Positions 17,706-25,780 of a stretch of 53,931 bases of DNA are shown one piece after another. Source of the stretch: Lachnospiraceae bacterium (lineage in GTDB: Bacteria; Bacillota; Clostridia; Lachnospirales; Lachnospiraceae). Location of the stretch: contig JAFRRD010000045.1 in assembly GCA_017428265.1 (NCBI GenBank), positions 1-53,931 on the forward strand. The letters are read 5' to 3'. The stretch's first letter is position 1, and every line of letters starts with the position of its first letter. A program made the translations under genes and the position numbers. The notes under the pieces are model-generated. The model did no database searches. It worked only from the letters and a program-made list of their open reading frames with translations, and was not told where the DNA came from.

Positions 17706-18884
17706 ATGAAAAAACACGGGACATTACTGATCATACTGGCGCTGACGCTGATGCTGGCCGGCTGCGGGGGGCAGAAAGGCTCCACGGCGGCGGGCACGCT
17801 TCCCGTGATCGAAACGGTGACGGCGGAGGCGCAAACGGCGGCGCCCGGGACGGAAAAGACCGGGAGGGCAGAGAAAACGACGGCGGAGGAGCCGACGACG
17901 GAGGAACCGACGACGGAGGAAACGGCGACAGAAGAACCGGCGACGGAAGAAACGACGACGGAGGAAACGACGACGGAAGAACCGGCAACGGAAGAACCGA
18001 AAACGGAAGAACCGACGACGGAAGAGCCGACGACGGAAGAACCCGTGACGGAGCCGCCTGCCACGGATCCGCCCGCCACGGATCCGCCCGCCACGGAACC
18101 GCCCGTCACGGAGCCGCCCGTCACGGAGCCGCCCGCCACGGATCCGCCCGCCACGGATCCGCCCGCCACGGAACCGCCTGTCACGGAACCTCCCGCCACC
18201 GACCCGCCTGTCACCGAGCCGCCCGCCACCGAGCCGCCTGCCACGGAGCCGCCGGCCGACGGCCCCCTCGTATGCCTCGATCCGGGCCATCAGGGCCGGG
18301 CCAACCACGACCAGGAACCCGTGGCGCCGGGCTCGTCCGACACCAAGGATAAAGTCTCGGACGGTACATACGGCGTGACGACCGGCATCCGCGAGTCGCT
18401 GATCAACCTCACCATTGCCCTGCAGCTGCGGGAGGAACTGCTGGCGCGGGGCTACCGGGTCATCATGACCCGCATGTCGGAGGACGTCGACATCAGCAAC
18501 ATCGAGCGCGCGCAGCTCGCCAACAATGCCGGGGCGGACGCTTTCCTGCGCCTGCACTGCGACAACGGGGACCCGTCCTGGACCGGCTGCGCGGTCTTCT
18601 GCCAGCATCCGTACAGCGAGTACAACGGCCACCAGTACGAGGCCAGCCGCCGGCTGTCGGAGACCGTGCTGGCGAATATGTGCCGCGTGACGGGCGCGCA
18701 GAACCGCGGCGTCACGGAGGCGTATCATTATTCCGGCATCAACTGGAGCCGGGTGCCGGGCGGCCTGTTCGAGATGGGCTTCCTGAGCAATGCGGCTGAC
18801 GAACAGCGCCTGCTGGACCCGGCCTATCAGCATCTGCTGGTCATCGGCATGGCCGACGGGCTGGACGCGTACTTCGGGCGTTGA
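17706..18884 (+). CDS. N-acetylmuramoyl-L-alanine amidase, lipoprotein with Thr/Glu/Pro linker
   Basis: 392 aa. Lipoprotein signal with lipobox LAGC (C20), so it should be anchored outside the membrane. Residues about 60-190 are a repetitive linker, first TTEEP-type then ATDPP/VTEPP-type, probably spanning the wall. The C-terminal Amidase_3 domain (about 196-392) keeps the zinc and catalytic residues: DPGHQG, the Glu in GIRES, LRLHCD and the catalytic Glu in FEMGFLSN. It should cleave the bond between muramic acid and L-alanine in peptidoglycan. The linker DNA is a degenerate tandem repeat and may vary in length between strains. Confidence 0.92.
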   Translation: MKKHGTLLIILALTLMLAGCGGQKGSTAAGTLPVIETVTAEAQTAAPGTEKTGRAEKTTAEEPTTEEPTTEETATEEPATEETTTEETTTEEPATEEPKTEEPTTEEPTTEEPVTEPPATDPPATDPPATEPPVTEPPVTEPPATDPPATDPPATEPPVTEPPATDPPVTEPPATEPPATEPPADGPLVCLDPGHQGRANHDQEPVAPGSSDTKDKVSDGTYGVTTGIRESLINLTIALQLREELLARGYRVIMTRMSEDVDISNIERAQLANNAGADAFLRLHCDNGDPSWTGCAVFCQHPYSEYNGHQYEASRRLSETVLANMCRVTGAQNRGVTEAYHYSGINWSRVPGGLFEMGFLSNAADEQRLLDPAYQHLLVIGMADGLDAYFGR

Positions 18885-18982
18885 CAAACCGGAGCGTCAT
18901 ATACTATTCTGTTGGTTGCGGCCGGCGCACGCCCTCGGGGCGGAGCCCGGGCGACCGGAAATGAGAAACGGAGGAAGCCGCC

Positions 18983-19792
18983 ATGATTTTCCCGGCTCTG
19001 ACCTGGATCCTTTTGCTGCTGTCCGCCGCCCTGTGCGCGGTCGGCTTTTACAAGTTCGTTTATTTCGCCGCCGTGGGGAACGGCCTGGCGGCGGCCGGCC
19101 TGGGCCTGTGCACGCTGACCGTCGCACTGAGCCGCGGCCGGATCTCTCTGGTCCTGGTCCTGTCCTGCCTGCTGCTGCTGGCCTACGGCCTGTTCCAGGG
19201 CGGCTTCACGGCGCTGGCCGAAATGCTGCGGACCCGGAACCGGAACGTCATGAAGACCGAGGCGGAAAACGATACGCCGCTCTATGTGCCGTGCGTGCTG
19301 TGGCTGGCGGTCTCGCTGGCGTCCGTGCTGCAGATCAGCCCGCTGTGGTACCGCGTGAGCGCGGGCGTGGGAAAGGACGGCGTGTTCTCCTGGGTGTCGC
19401 TGATCGTCATGGCGGGCGGCCTGGCCATCATCGTGCTGGCGCAGCGCCAGGGGAATAAGCAGCGGCAGGAGGATCCGTCGCTGCCTCCCATGCAGGGGCT
19501 GTACAACTGGGTCCGCTGCCCGTCGCAGCTGGGCCGCCTGATCTTCTGGACGGGCGTGCTGCTGGGCGGCATCAGCGTCCTGTCCGGTGCGCAGTGGATC
19601 ACCGCTCTGCTGGGGTACGCCTCCGCGGTGTTTCTGGCTCTGCGCAGCGCGTTCCGCCAGGACAGGCGCGACCGGAAGAAATACAGCTACCTGCCCGAAT
19701 ACCGGGAATACGCGGAAGACACGCACATCCTGATCCCGCTGAGCATGCCGAAGAACGTGGAGTGGGAAGAGGAAGAGGACAAAACGGAGTGA
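18983..19792 (+). CDS. Membrane protein with DUF1295/steroid-reductase-like C terminus
   Basis: 269 aa with about six to seven hydrophobic segments. The C-terminal part, YNWVRCPSQLGRLIFW followed later by EYREYAEDTHILIP, resembles the end of the DUF1295 / isoprenylcysteine-methyltransferase-like fold, where a similar Arg/Pro...Tyr-Arg-Glu-Tyr pattern occurs; the assignment is tentative. Ribosome site GGAGG at about 18972. A TTGACA at 18881 with TATTCT 18 bp later could be its promoter, inside the stop of the amidase gene. Confidence 0.65.
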   Translation: MIFPALTWILLLLSAALCAVGFYKFVYFAAVGNGLAAAGLGLCTLTVALSRGRISLVLVLSCLLLLAYGLFQGGFTALAEMLRTRNRNVMKTEAENDTPLYVPCVLWLAVSLASVLQISPLWYRVSAGVGKDGVFSWVSLIVMAGGLAIIVLAQRQGNKQRQEDPSLPPMQGLYNWVRCPSQLGRLIFWTGVLLGGISVLSGAQWITALLGYASAVFLALRSAFRQDRRDRKKYSYLPEYREYAEDTHILIPLSMPKNVEWEEEEDKTE

Positions 19793-19796
19793 CCGG

Positions 19797-19821
19797 AAAA
19801 GGGCGCGGGGCGCCCTTTTTT
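19797..19821 (+). terminator. Intrinsic terminator
   Basis: GGGCGC-GGG-GCGCCC stem-loop followed by six T, immediately after the 18983-19792 gene. Confidence 0.85.
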
Positions 19822-19970
19822 ATTCGGGGAACACTTGCTGCCGGGGACGAAGATACTTCCCGGCTTCTTTTTTTCGTACGGGCCCGGCCCTTTTCCGGCC
19901 CGGCGGGGCGCGCCGGCGGCCGGTATTATAAAAAAATGCTAAAAAATATAAACTTTTTTCGGCGGTTCTC

Positions 19971-19999
19971 TTGTTTCTTTCCCTGTTCTATGCTATTAT
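19971..19999 (+). promoter_or_regulatory. Promoter of cstA
   Basis: TTGTTT (19971-19976), 17 bp, TATTAT (19994-19999). Confidence 0.55.
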
Positions 20000-20004
20000 G
20001 CGTC

Positions 20005-20025
20005 CGTACATTGTGAACGTGTACG
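20005..20025. promoter_or_regulatory. Palindrome at the cstA transcription start
   Basis: CGTACA-N9-TGTACG is a perfect 6-bp inverted repeat right at the predicted start of transcription, a position suited to a repressor operator. The binding protein is not in the window as far as I can tell. Confidence 0.35.
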
Positions 20026-20057
20026 AGACCACTTTTTACACATTTCAAGGAGGGATT

Positions 20058-21518
20058 ATGATTAGCTTTCTTATCTGTCTTGTGATCCTGATCTGTGGCT
20101 ACCTGTTCTATGGCAAACTCGTAGATGCAAACCTGGGTCCTGACGACAGGGAAACGCCTGCTGTCGCGATCAACGACGGTGTTGACTACGTGGTAATGCC
20201 CCAGTGGAAACTGTTCCTGGTCCAGCTGCTGAACATCGCGGGCCTCGGCCCGATCTTCGGCGCTCTGACCGGTGCCATCTGGGGGCCGGTGGTGTATCTC
20301 TGGATCACCTTCGGTACTGTTTTCGCCGGTGCTGTCCATGACTACATGGCCGGCATGATGTCCGAGCGGAACCGCGGTGCTTCCATTTCCGAAGTCACCG
20401 GCATCTATCTGGGCGGCGTAATGCAGAACGTGATGCGTGTGTTCTCCGTGATCCTGCTGATCATGGTCGGCACCGTGTTCGCGGTCGGCCCCGCGGGCCT
20501 GCTGAAGACCCTGTTCCTGAAGCAGGGCACGGCGGAGACTTCCATTCTGACGAACTCCACATTCTGGCTGGCTCTCATCATCATCTACTACTTCATCGCG
20601 ACCTTCGTTTCCATCGACAAGATCATCGGCAAGGTCTACCCGATCTTCGGCATCTGCCTGATCGTCATGGCCGTCGGCGTCTGCATCGGTACGCTGGGCA
20701 AAGCCGGCGAGATGCCTGAACTGTGGAACAACTTCGCGAACCTGCACCCGAAGGGAAAACCCATCTGGGCCTTCATGTTCATCACCGTGGCCTGCGGCGC
20801 CATTTCCGGTTTCCACGCTACCCAGTCGCCTCTGATGGCGCGCTGCTTAAAGAGTGAGAAGCAGGGACGCTTCGTGTTCTACGGCGCCATGACCGCTGAA
20901 GGTATCATCGCTCTCGTCTGGGCGGCTGCCGGCGTTACGCTGCACGGCCCGGCCGGTCTGCTGGAGATGAACGGCGGCAACGCGACTTCCGTGTACACCA
21001 TCTGCACCGAGACCATGGGCACCGTGGGCGTCATCCTGGCCATGCTGGGCGTTATCGCCTGCCCGATCACTTCCGGCGACACTGCGTTCCGTTCGGCCCG
21101 TCTGACCATCGCCGACTGGTTCAAGATCGACATGGGCAAATGGCAGAACCGTCTGGCGCTCTGCATCCCGGTGCTGGGCGTCGGCGCGTTCCTCGGCTTC
21201 GGCCAGACCCTTGGCTGGCTGGACTACAACGTGATCTGGAACTATTTCAGCTGGTCCAACCAGACCCTGGCCATGATCGTGCTGTGGGCCGGTGCCATGT
21301 TCCTGGCCAAGGAAAAGAAGAACTTCTGGTTCTGCGCTGTTCCGGCCACCTTCATGAGCGCCGTTTCCGTGACCTACTTCTGCATGGCTCCGGAAACGCT
21401 CGGCATGATCGCCGCGTTCAAGGACAACAAGGCCATCGGCTATCCGGCCGGCATTGTCTGCGCGGTCCTGTTCTTCTTACTGTTCTGGCGTGCTTCCGCC
21501 AAGTATCGTAAGGCTTAA
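20058..21518 (+). CDS. cstA: Carbon starvation protein CstA family transporter
   Basis: 486 aa from the ATG at 20058, which has AAGGAGGG before it. More than ten hydrophobic segments and CstA-type signatures, such as the conserved GAVHDYMAGM and the SGFHATQSPLMARC region. Family members (CstA, BtsT) are pyruvate or peptide symporters of the inner membrane, induced in carbon limitation. It stands alone with its own promoter, a palindrome at the start site and a hairpin after the stop. The gene has many favoured codons, consistent with high expression. Confidence 0.92.
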   Translation: MISFLICLVILICGYLFYGKLVDANLGPDDRETPAVAINDGVDYVVMPQWKLFLVQLLNIAGLGPIFGALTGAIWGPVVYLWITFGTVFAGAVHDYMAGMMSERNRGASISEVTGIYLGGVMQNVMRVFSVILLIMVGTVFAVGPAGLLKTLFLKQGTAETSILTNSTFWLALIIIYYFIATFVSIDKIIGKVYPIFGICLIVMAVGVCIGTLGKAGEMPELWNNFANLHPKGKPIWAFMFITVACGAISGFHATQSPLMARCLKSEKQGRFVFYGAMTAEGIIALVWAAAGVTLHGPAGLLEMNGGNATSVYTICTETMGTVGVILAMLGVIACPITSGDTAFRSARLTIADWFKIDMGKWQNRLALCIPVLGVGAFLGFGQTLGWLDYNVIWNYFSWSNQTLAMIVLWAGAMFLAKEKKNFWFCAVPATFMSAVSVTYFCMAPETLGMIAAFKDNKAIGYPAGIVCAVLFFLLFWRASAKYRKA

Positions 21519-21556
21519 TGTCTTTTCGCCTGACTGACAACGTTCATATGTGCAAA

Positions 21557-21593
21557 GAAGAGGCGGCGGAGGTTTACTTCCTCCGCCTCTTTC
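21557..21593 (+). terminator. Hairpin after cstA
   Basis: AGAGGCGG...AGG pairs with CCTCCGCCTCT (21581-21591) with a three-base bulge; only a short T-run follows, so termination may be partial. Confidence 0.5.
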
Positions 21594-21638
21594 AAAGGAA
21601 GGCCGCCGGCACGCGGCTTTTCCGAATAAGGAGGCAAC

Positions 21639-22640
21639 ATGGGTTTCACAAAAGCACTGGGCACGGGGACACTGGACCCGGAGACCCTTAAGAAAGACAA
21701 AAAGAGCTGCATCAAGGCCGGCCCATGCGGACTGGGCGAGCGGGCCATGTATCTCAACAGCTTTTACATAGATCGTCAGTATTACATTCTTTACGAAGAC
21801 GTGCAGCGGGTGTTCAAACGCGTGGCCATGAGCAAGGGCGGCTTCTCCGGCAAGGGGGTGTTCAGTTCCATGGCCTATCTGGTGGTCCAGTATAACCACG
21901 GCGAAGAGAAGGCCTGCAAGTTTAAATTTGAAGACGACGTGGACGTGTTCCTGAAGCAGCTGGAGATCAGCCATCCGGAGATCCCCACCCACAGCGTGGA
22001 GGCGGAAGCGCGGTTGAAAAAGGCGCAGGCGGAGGAAGAAGCCAAGTACGTGAAGAACCTCTCCAAAGAGGCGGAAGCGTCCCTGCGCAGGCTGGTCGGC
22101 GCGCGGGAGGTGCTGGAACGCCGGCCCGCTGCCTGGACCCGCCTGGCGGCTGCGGCGAAGCAGAAGCGTTCCGTGGACAATGCGGATCCCACCTACAAGA
22201 TCCTGGCCCTGATCGTGCTGCTGGCGGCGGTGATCGCGGCCGCTTTCGGCCTGGTCGCGCTGATCCACAAGATGGGGAATTACGCCATCTATTTCCTGAT
22301 GTTCGGCTTTGCCTTCATCTTCCTGATCATGGCTTCCAACATCCTGCCGACCGGCCGCCGCAACAAGAAATCGGTACAGCGGGAATGGGATAACGCCGTG
22401 GAAGCCATGGAGAAGATCGTTGGCAAAGATTTCATCGTGCCGGCGCATTATGCGCACCCGACGGTGCTGCGCCGCATGGAGCGGGCGATCCGCCAGGGGC
22501 GGGCGGAAACGACGGACGAGGCGCTGCAGGTGGTCAAGGACGACCTGAAGGCCCTCAACAAGGACGTGACCGTGTCCCAGAAAGAATACGACGAGGTGGT
22601 GGAGGTCAAGCCCCTGTTCCTCCTGTGCAGTTATGAATAA
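21639..22640 (+). CDS. Membrane protein with PH-like N-terminal domain, unknown function
   Basis: 333 aa. The N-terminal 120 residues (YIDRQYYILYEDVQRVFKR, then beta-rich) look like a PH-like or GRAM-like fold, which is my inference. A charged helical region (125-185) precedes two close TM segments (about 190-235), and a soluble helical tail follows. AAGGAGGC before the ATG. It overlaps the MoxR gene by 8 bases, so it probably works with the ATPase/VWA pair. Confidence 0.6.
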   Translation: MGFTKALGTGTLDPETLKKDKKSCIKAGPCGLGERAMYLNSFYIDRQYYILYEDVQRVFKRVAMSKGGFSGKGVFSSMAYLVVQYNHGEEKACKFKFEDDVDVFLKQLEISHPEIPTHSVEAEARLKKAQAEEEAKYVKNLSKEAEASLRRLVGAREVLERRPAAWTRLAAAAKQKRSVDNADPTYKILALIVLLAAVIAAAFGLVALIHKMGNYAIYFLMFGFAFIFLIMASNILPTGRRNKKSVQREWDNAVEAMEKIVGKDFIVPAHYAHPTVLRRMERAIRQGRAETTDEALQVVKDDLKALNKDVTVSQKEYDEVVEVKPLFLLCSYE

Positions 22641-23586
22641 GCATCACGCGGCTGACCTGCTGGACTGTCTGCGCGCGGAAGGCGTCCGGGAAGAACTCCT
22701 TGAGGAGACGGAAGCGTTCCGAAAGAAGCATCCCGTGCCCGCGGAGCTCGCGGACCGGGTGCCCGCGCCGACCTATGTTTACTACGGAAAAGCGGTCTGG
22801 GAAAAGGCCCTCGCGGCCCTTCTGTGCGGCGAAAACCTGCTCCTGTCCGGCCCCAAGGCCAGCGGGAAAAACGTGCTGGCGGAAAACCTGTCGTGCCTCT
22901 TCGGCCGGCCGCAGTGGGACATCTCCTTTCACATCAACGTGGACGCCGCCTATCTGATCGGCTCGGACACCTTTGACGGGGAGAAGGTCGTTTTCCGGCC
23001 CGGACCCGTTTATCTCTGCGCGCTGCAGGGCGGCTTCGGCGTCCTGGACGAAATCAACATGGCGCGCAACGAAGCCCTGGCGGTGCTGCACGCCGCGCTG
23101 GATTTCCGGCGGGTTCTGGACGTGCCGGGCTATGCCCGAGTGCCGCTGAAGGAAGAGACCCGCTTCATCGCCACGATGAACTACGGCTATGCGGGCACGC
23201 GGGAACTGAACGCAGCGCTCTGCTCGCGCTTCGCCGTGCTGGACATGCCGGTGATCGGGGAGGAAGACTTCCGCAAACTGCTGAAGACCACGTTCCCGGA
23301 ACTGAAGGCGCAGCCGGGCGAGCAGTTCATGCGCCTTTTCTACGATCTGGAACGGAAAGCGGCTGCGGCGGAGATCTCCGACCGGGCGCTGGACCTGCGC
23401 GGCATCCTGGATGCGCTCCGCCTGATGGGGCGGGGCCTTAGTTCCGGCGACGCGCTGGATATGTGCATCTGCGGCAAGGTCTTCGACCCGCTGGAGCAGG
23501 AACTGATCCGGGACGTCATCCGGGCGCGCCTGCCGATGGATCTGACCGGTGCCGAACTGTTTGAAGAATCGAAGGCGGAGGCCTGA
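22633..23586 (+). CDS. MoxR-type AAA+ ATPase
   Basis: 317 aa. Walker A GPKASGKN (73-80) ends in Asn instead of the usual Thr/Ser; Walker B GVLDEIN (136-142); sensor and arginine-finger region around TMNYGYAGTRELN and SRFAVLDMP. MoxR ATPases act as chaperones that load metals or activate partners carrying VWA domains, and the next gene encodes one. Cytosolic. Confidence 0.85.
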   Translation: MNKHHAADLLDCLRAEGVREELLEETEAFRKKHPVPAELADRVPAPTYVYYGKAVWEKALAALLCGENLLLSGPKASGKNVLAENLSCLFGRPQWDISFHINVDAAYLIGSDTFDGEKVVFRPGPVYLCALQGGFGVLDEINMARNEALAVLHAALDFRRVLDVPGYARVPLKEETRFIATMNYGYAGTRELNAALCSRFAVLDMPVIGEEDFRKLLKTTFPELKAQPGEQFMRLFYDLERKAAAAEISDRALDLRGILDALRLMGRGLSSGDALDMCICGKVFDPLEQELIRDVIRARLPMDLTGAELFEESKAEA

Positions 23587-23588
23587 CC

Positions 23589-25307
23589 GTGAGACCCGTG
23601 CCTGCCATGAGCGCCGAAGAACGCCGGGCCATGGGCATGGTCCGGAACGGGGCGGAGGATTATGAAATAACTCCGCCTTTTTTGTCTTACCGGCCGGACG
23701 GGCAGGCGGATCTTTACCGCAACACCGTGATCGGCCTGGCCGTGAAATGGCTGGGCTTTGAGCCGCTGACCTCGCTTTTTGCATCCTGGTCCGGGAGCAG
23801 CCGGGCCGGCTTGTTCGACGGCATCGCATGGCTGGGCATCGAGAACTATATCTATGAGAAGGAACTGCCCCTGCGCCCCCATCTCGCGGCGCTGCGGCGT
23901 GAATGCGCAGCCGAGTTTTTCGCGGGCCGAGGCGGCCTGTCCCGCCAGCAGATGATGGCCGGCGGCCCGCTCCTGCAGCAGCAGGCGGCCCGCTGGGAAA
24001 GCGTGCTGGGCCGGGAACCGCGCTTCGTTTTTGCGAAGGAAAAACGCCTGAAGGAAGCCCTCGAACCGACCGGAGACCTCGCGCCGGCACAGCTGCTGCA
24101 GGCCCTGCGGGAGATCATTGCGGAGTATTTTCATTTCAGTGATTTCCGTCTGTCCGGAGCGCACCGGCCTTCCGAAGGCCGCAGCCTCTTTCTGCGGAAG
24201 GAGCGGTCTCACCGGGATTCCCTGCTGCAGCGCGGGGACTGGGAAGACGCCGCCGGCGGGCAGCGTATGGGGCGGACGGCGGCGGCCCGGGCCCGCGAGG
24301 CGGCGGACCGGGCGTATATCGAAGCCTGCTTCGGCCCGCCCTGCCTGTCGGCCAGGGAACTGGCGCGAATGGAGAAGGTCCTCTGTCAGGATGCCCACGC
24401 GTTCTGCCGCCTCTGGGTCTGCAAAAGCCGGCCCGAGCACGAACACGCGGAGCAGAAAGAAGCCCTGCTCTTCGCCAGGGAAGCGGCAGAGCAGGCCGGC
24501 AAAAACGCGGACTTCATCCGAAAGGAACGCGTGATGGTGCAGGCCGGCATCCGCAGCCTTTCCGCCCGCCTCGCCGTGATGCTCGAAAACTTCGCGCAGG
24601 AACTGCCCGAGACCGGCGTCCGCGGCCGGCTCATGGGCGAGCGTGCCTACCGCATGCCCCTGCTGCAGGATCCGGCGGTCTTCCTGAAACCCGCGCAGGA
24701 CCCGCGCCCGGACCTGTCCGTGGATCTCCTGCTGGATGCCTCCGCTTCCCGCACCGCTTCCCAGGAAATGATCGCCGCCCAGGCCTACATGCTGGCGGAA
24801 AGCATGATGAAATGCCGGATCCCCGTCCGCGTCCTGTGCTTCCGCAGCCTGCGCGGGTACACCGTCCTGCAGATCCTGAAGGAGGATAAGGAGCGCTCCG
24901 CCGCACCGATACTCCAGTATTTTGCCGGCGGCTGGAACCGGGACGGCCTTGCCTTAAAGGCCCTGGAATATCTGGAAACCCTGCGGGAAGACCCGTCTTC
25001 GCGGCGCCTCCTGCTGGTCCTTACGGACGCGCATCCGAGCGATTCCACGGAAATGCCGCCGGAGGGCCGAAGCCCTTTGAAGCACAGTTACGAAGGCGCT
25101 GCCGCAACGGAGGATACGGCGGCCGCTGCCGCGGATCTTCGGAAAAAGCGCATCCGCATCGCCGCTGTCTTCACCGGCTCCCATTCGCATCTGGAAGCCC
25201 TGAAAACCATTTACGGCAATCATTTCGTCCGCATCAGACACATGGAACAGCTGGCCCAGGAGGCCGGCACGCTGCTGGAGCAGGAACTGATCCAGTGGAG
25301 AGGATAG
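23589..25307 (+). CDS. VWA-domain protein partnered with MoxR ATPase
   Basis: 572 aa from a GTG at 23589, favoured because GGAGG lies 8 bases before it; an in-frame ATG at 23607 is an alternative. The first 370 residues are helical and unrecognised. The C-terminal VWA domain has the MIDAS motif DASAS (383-387) and VLTDAHPSD further on, similar to the CobT-type VWA group. Forms a MoxR/VWA unit with the preceding gene, likely a metal-dependent assembly or activation machine for an unknown client. Confidence 0.8.
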   Translation: MRPVPAMSAEERRAMGMVRNGAEDYEITPPFLSYRPDGQADLYRNTVIGLAVKWLGFEPLTSLFASWSGSSRAGLFDGIAWLGIENYIYEKELPLRPHLAALRRECAAEFFAGRGGLSRQQMMAGGPLLQQQAARWESVLGREPRFVFAKEKRLKEALEPTGDLAPAQLLQALREIIAEYFHFSDFRLSGAHRPSEGRSLFLRKERSHRDSLLQRGDWEDAAGGQRMGRTAAARAREAADRAYIEACFGPPCLSARELARMEKVLCQDAHAFCRLWVCKSRPEHEHAEQKEALLFAREAAEQAGKNADFIRKERVMVQAGIRSLSARLAVMLENFAQELPETGVRGRLMGERAYRMPLLQDPAVFLKPAQDPRPDLSVDLLLDASASRTASQEMIAAQAYMLAESMMKCRIPVRVLCFRSLRGYTVLQILKEDKERSAAPILQYFAGGWNRDGLALKALEYLETLREDPSSRRLLLVLTDAHPSDSTEMPPEGRSPLKHSYEGAAATEDTAAAAADLRKKRIRIAAVFTGSHSHLEALKTIYGNHFVRIRHMEQLAQEAGTLLEQELIQWRG

Positions 25308-25320
25308 GAAAGGAGCGCTC

Positions 25321-25656
25321 ATGTTCGCGAAAAAAGTCGAGATCTATAAAAAGAAGGACAGGGAGACCTGGCAGCAGCTGAAGGACGTCCTGAAGGCCGG
25401 CGGCCTGAGGATCTCCGCGGGCCATTATTTCGCCGACGTCGTCGCCTGCGGCGGCTGCGGCGCCAAACTTGACCCCCGCAACTTCGGCGCGAAAGGCGCG
25501 GCCGACCGGGACATCTATTACATCCGCGTGAAGGAAAGCGACCGCGAGACCGCGCTGAAACTGATTCACGAAGCCGGCCTCGTGACCGTCGTGGACGAGG
25601 ACGCGGCGCTGGATGCCGCCAAACGCTTGCTGAAGAAGGAAGAAGCGGAACGGTAA
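25321..25656 (+). CDS. Small soluble protein with Cys-Gly motif, unknown
   Basis: 111 aa; AGGAAAGGAG precedes the ATG. ACGGCGAK in the middle holds two close cysteines (CxxC), and the DIYYIRVKESDRETALKLI stretch resembles the beta-alpha pattern of DUF2007-like proteins (weak). Last gene of the 21.6-25.7 kb operon, before a strong terminator; it could be the client or a regulator of the MoxR/VWA unit. Confidence 0.55.
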   Translation: MFAKKVEIYKKKDRETWQQLKDVLKAGGLRISAGHYFADVVACGGCGAKLDPRNFGAKGAADRDIYYIRVKESDRETALKLIHEAGLVTVVDEDAALDAAKRLLKKEEAER

Positions 25657-25671
25657 ATACCGCAAAAAAGA

Positions 25672-25712
25672 AGAGCCTGCAGCACCGAAACATCGGTGTG
25701 CAGGCTCTTTTT
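25672..25712. terminator. Strong bidirectional terminator
   Basis: A stem of about 16 bp (AGAGCCTGCA.CACCGA with TCGGTGTGCAGGCTCT, one bulged base), AACA loop, T-run on the right and A-run on the left. Serves the operon ending at 25656 and the convergent gene at 25781. Confidence 0.9.
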
Positions 25713-25780
25713 GTGGGATAATATCACTTTCTGTTTTAGTTCCTGTATATATTAATGTTATCAACACTTAAAATAGACTC

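Noticed and set aside
15170-18244. 1024-aa reading of mutS2 with a Gly/Ser/Val-rich N-terminal extension
   Set aside because: The extension is the antisense of the amidase linker repeats; mutS2 homology, promoter and first Met all place the start at 17572.
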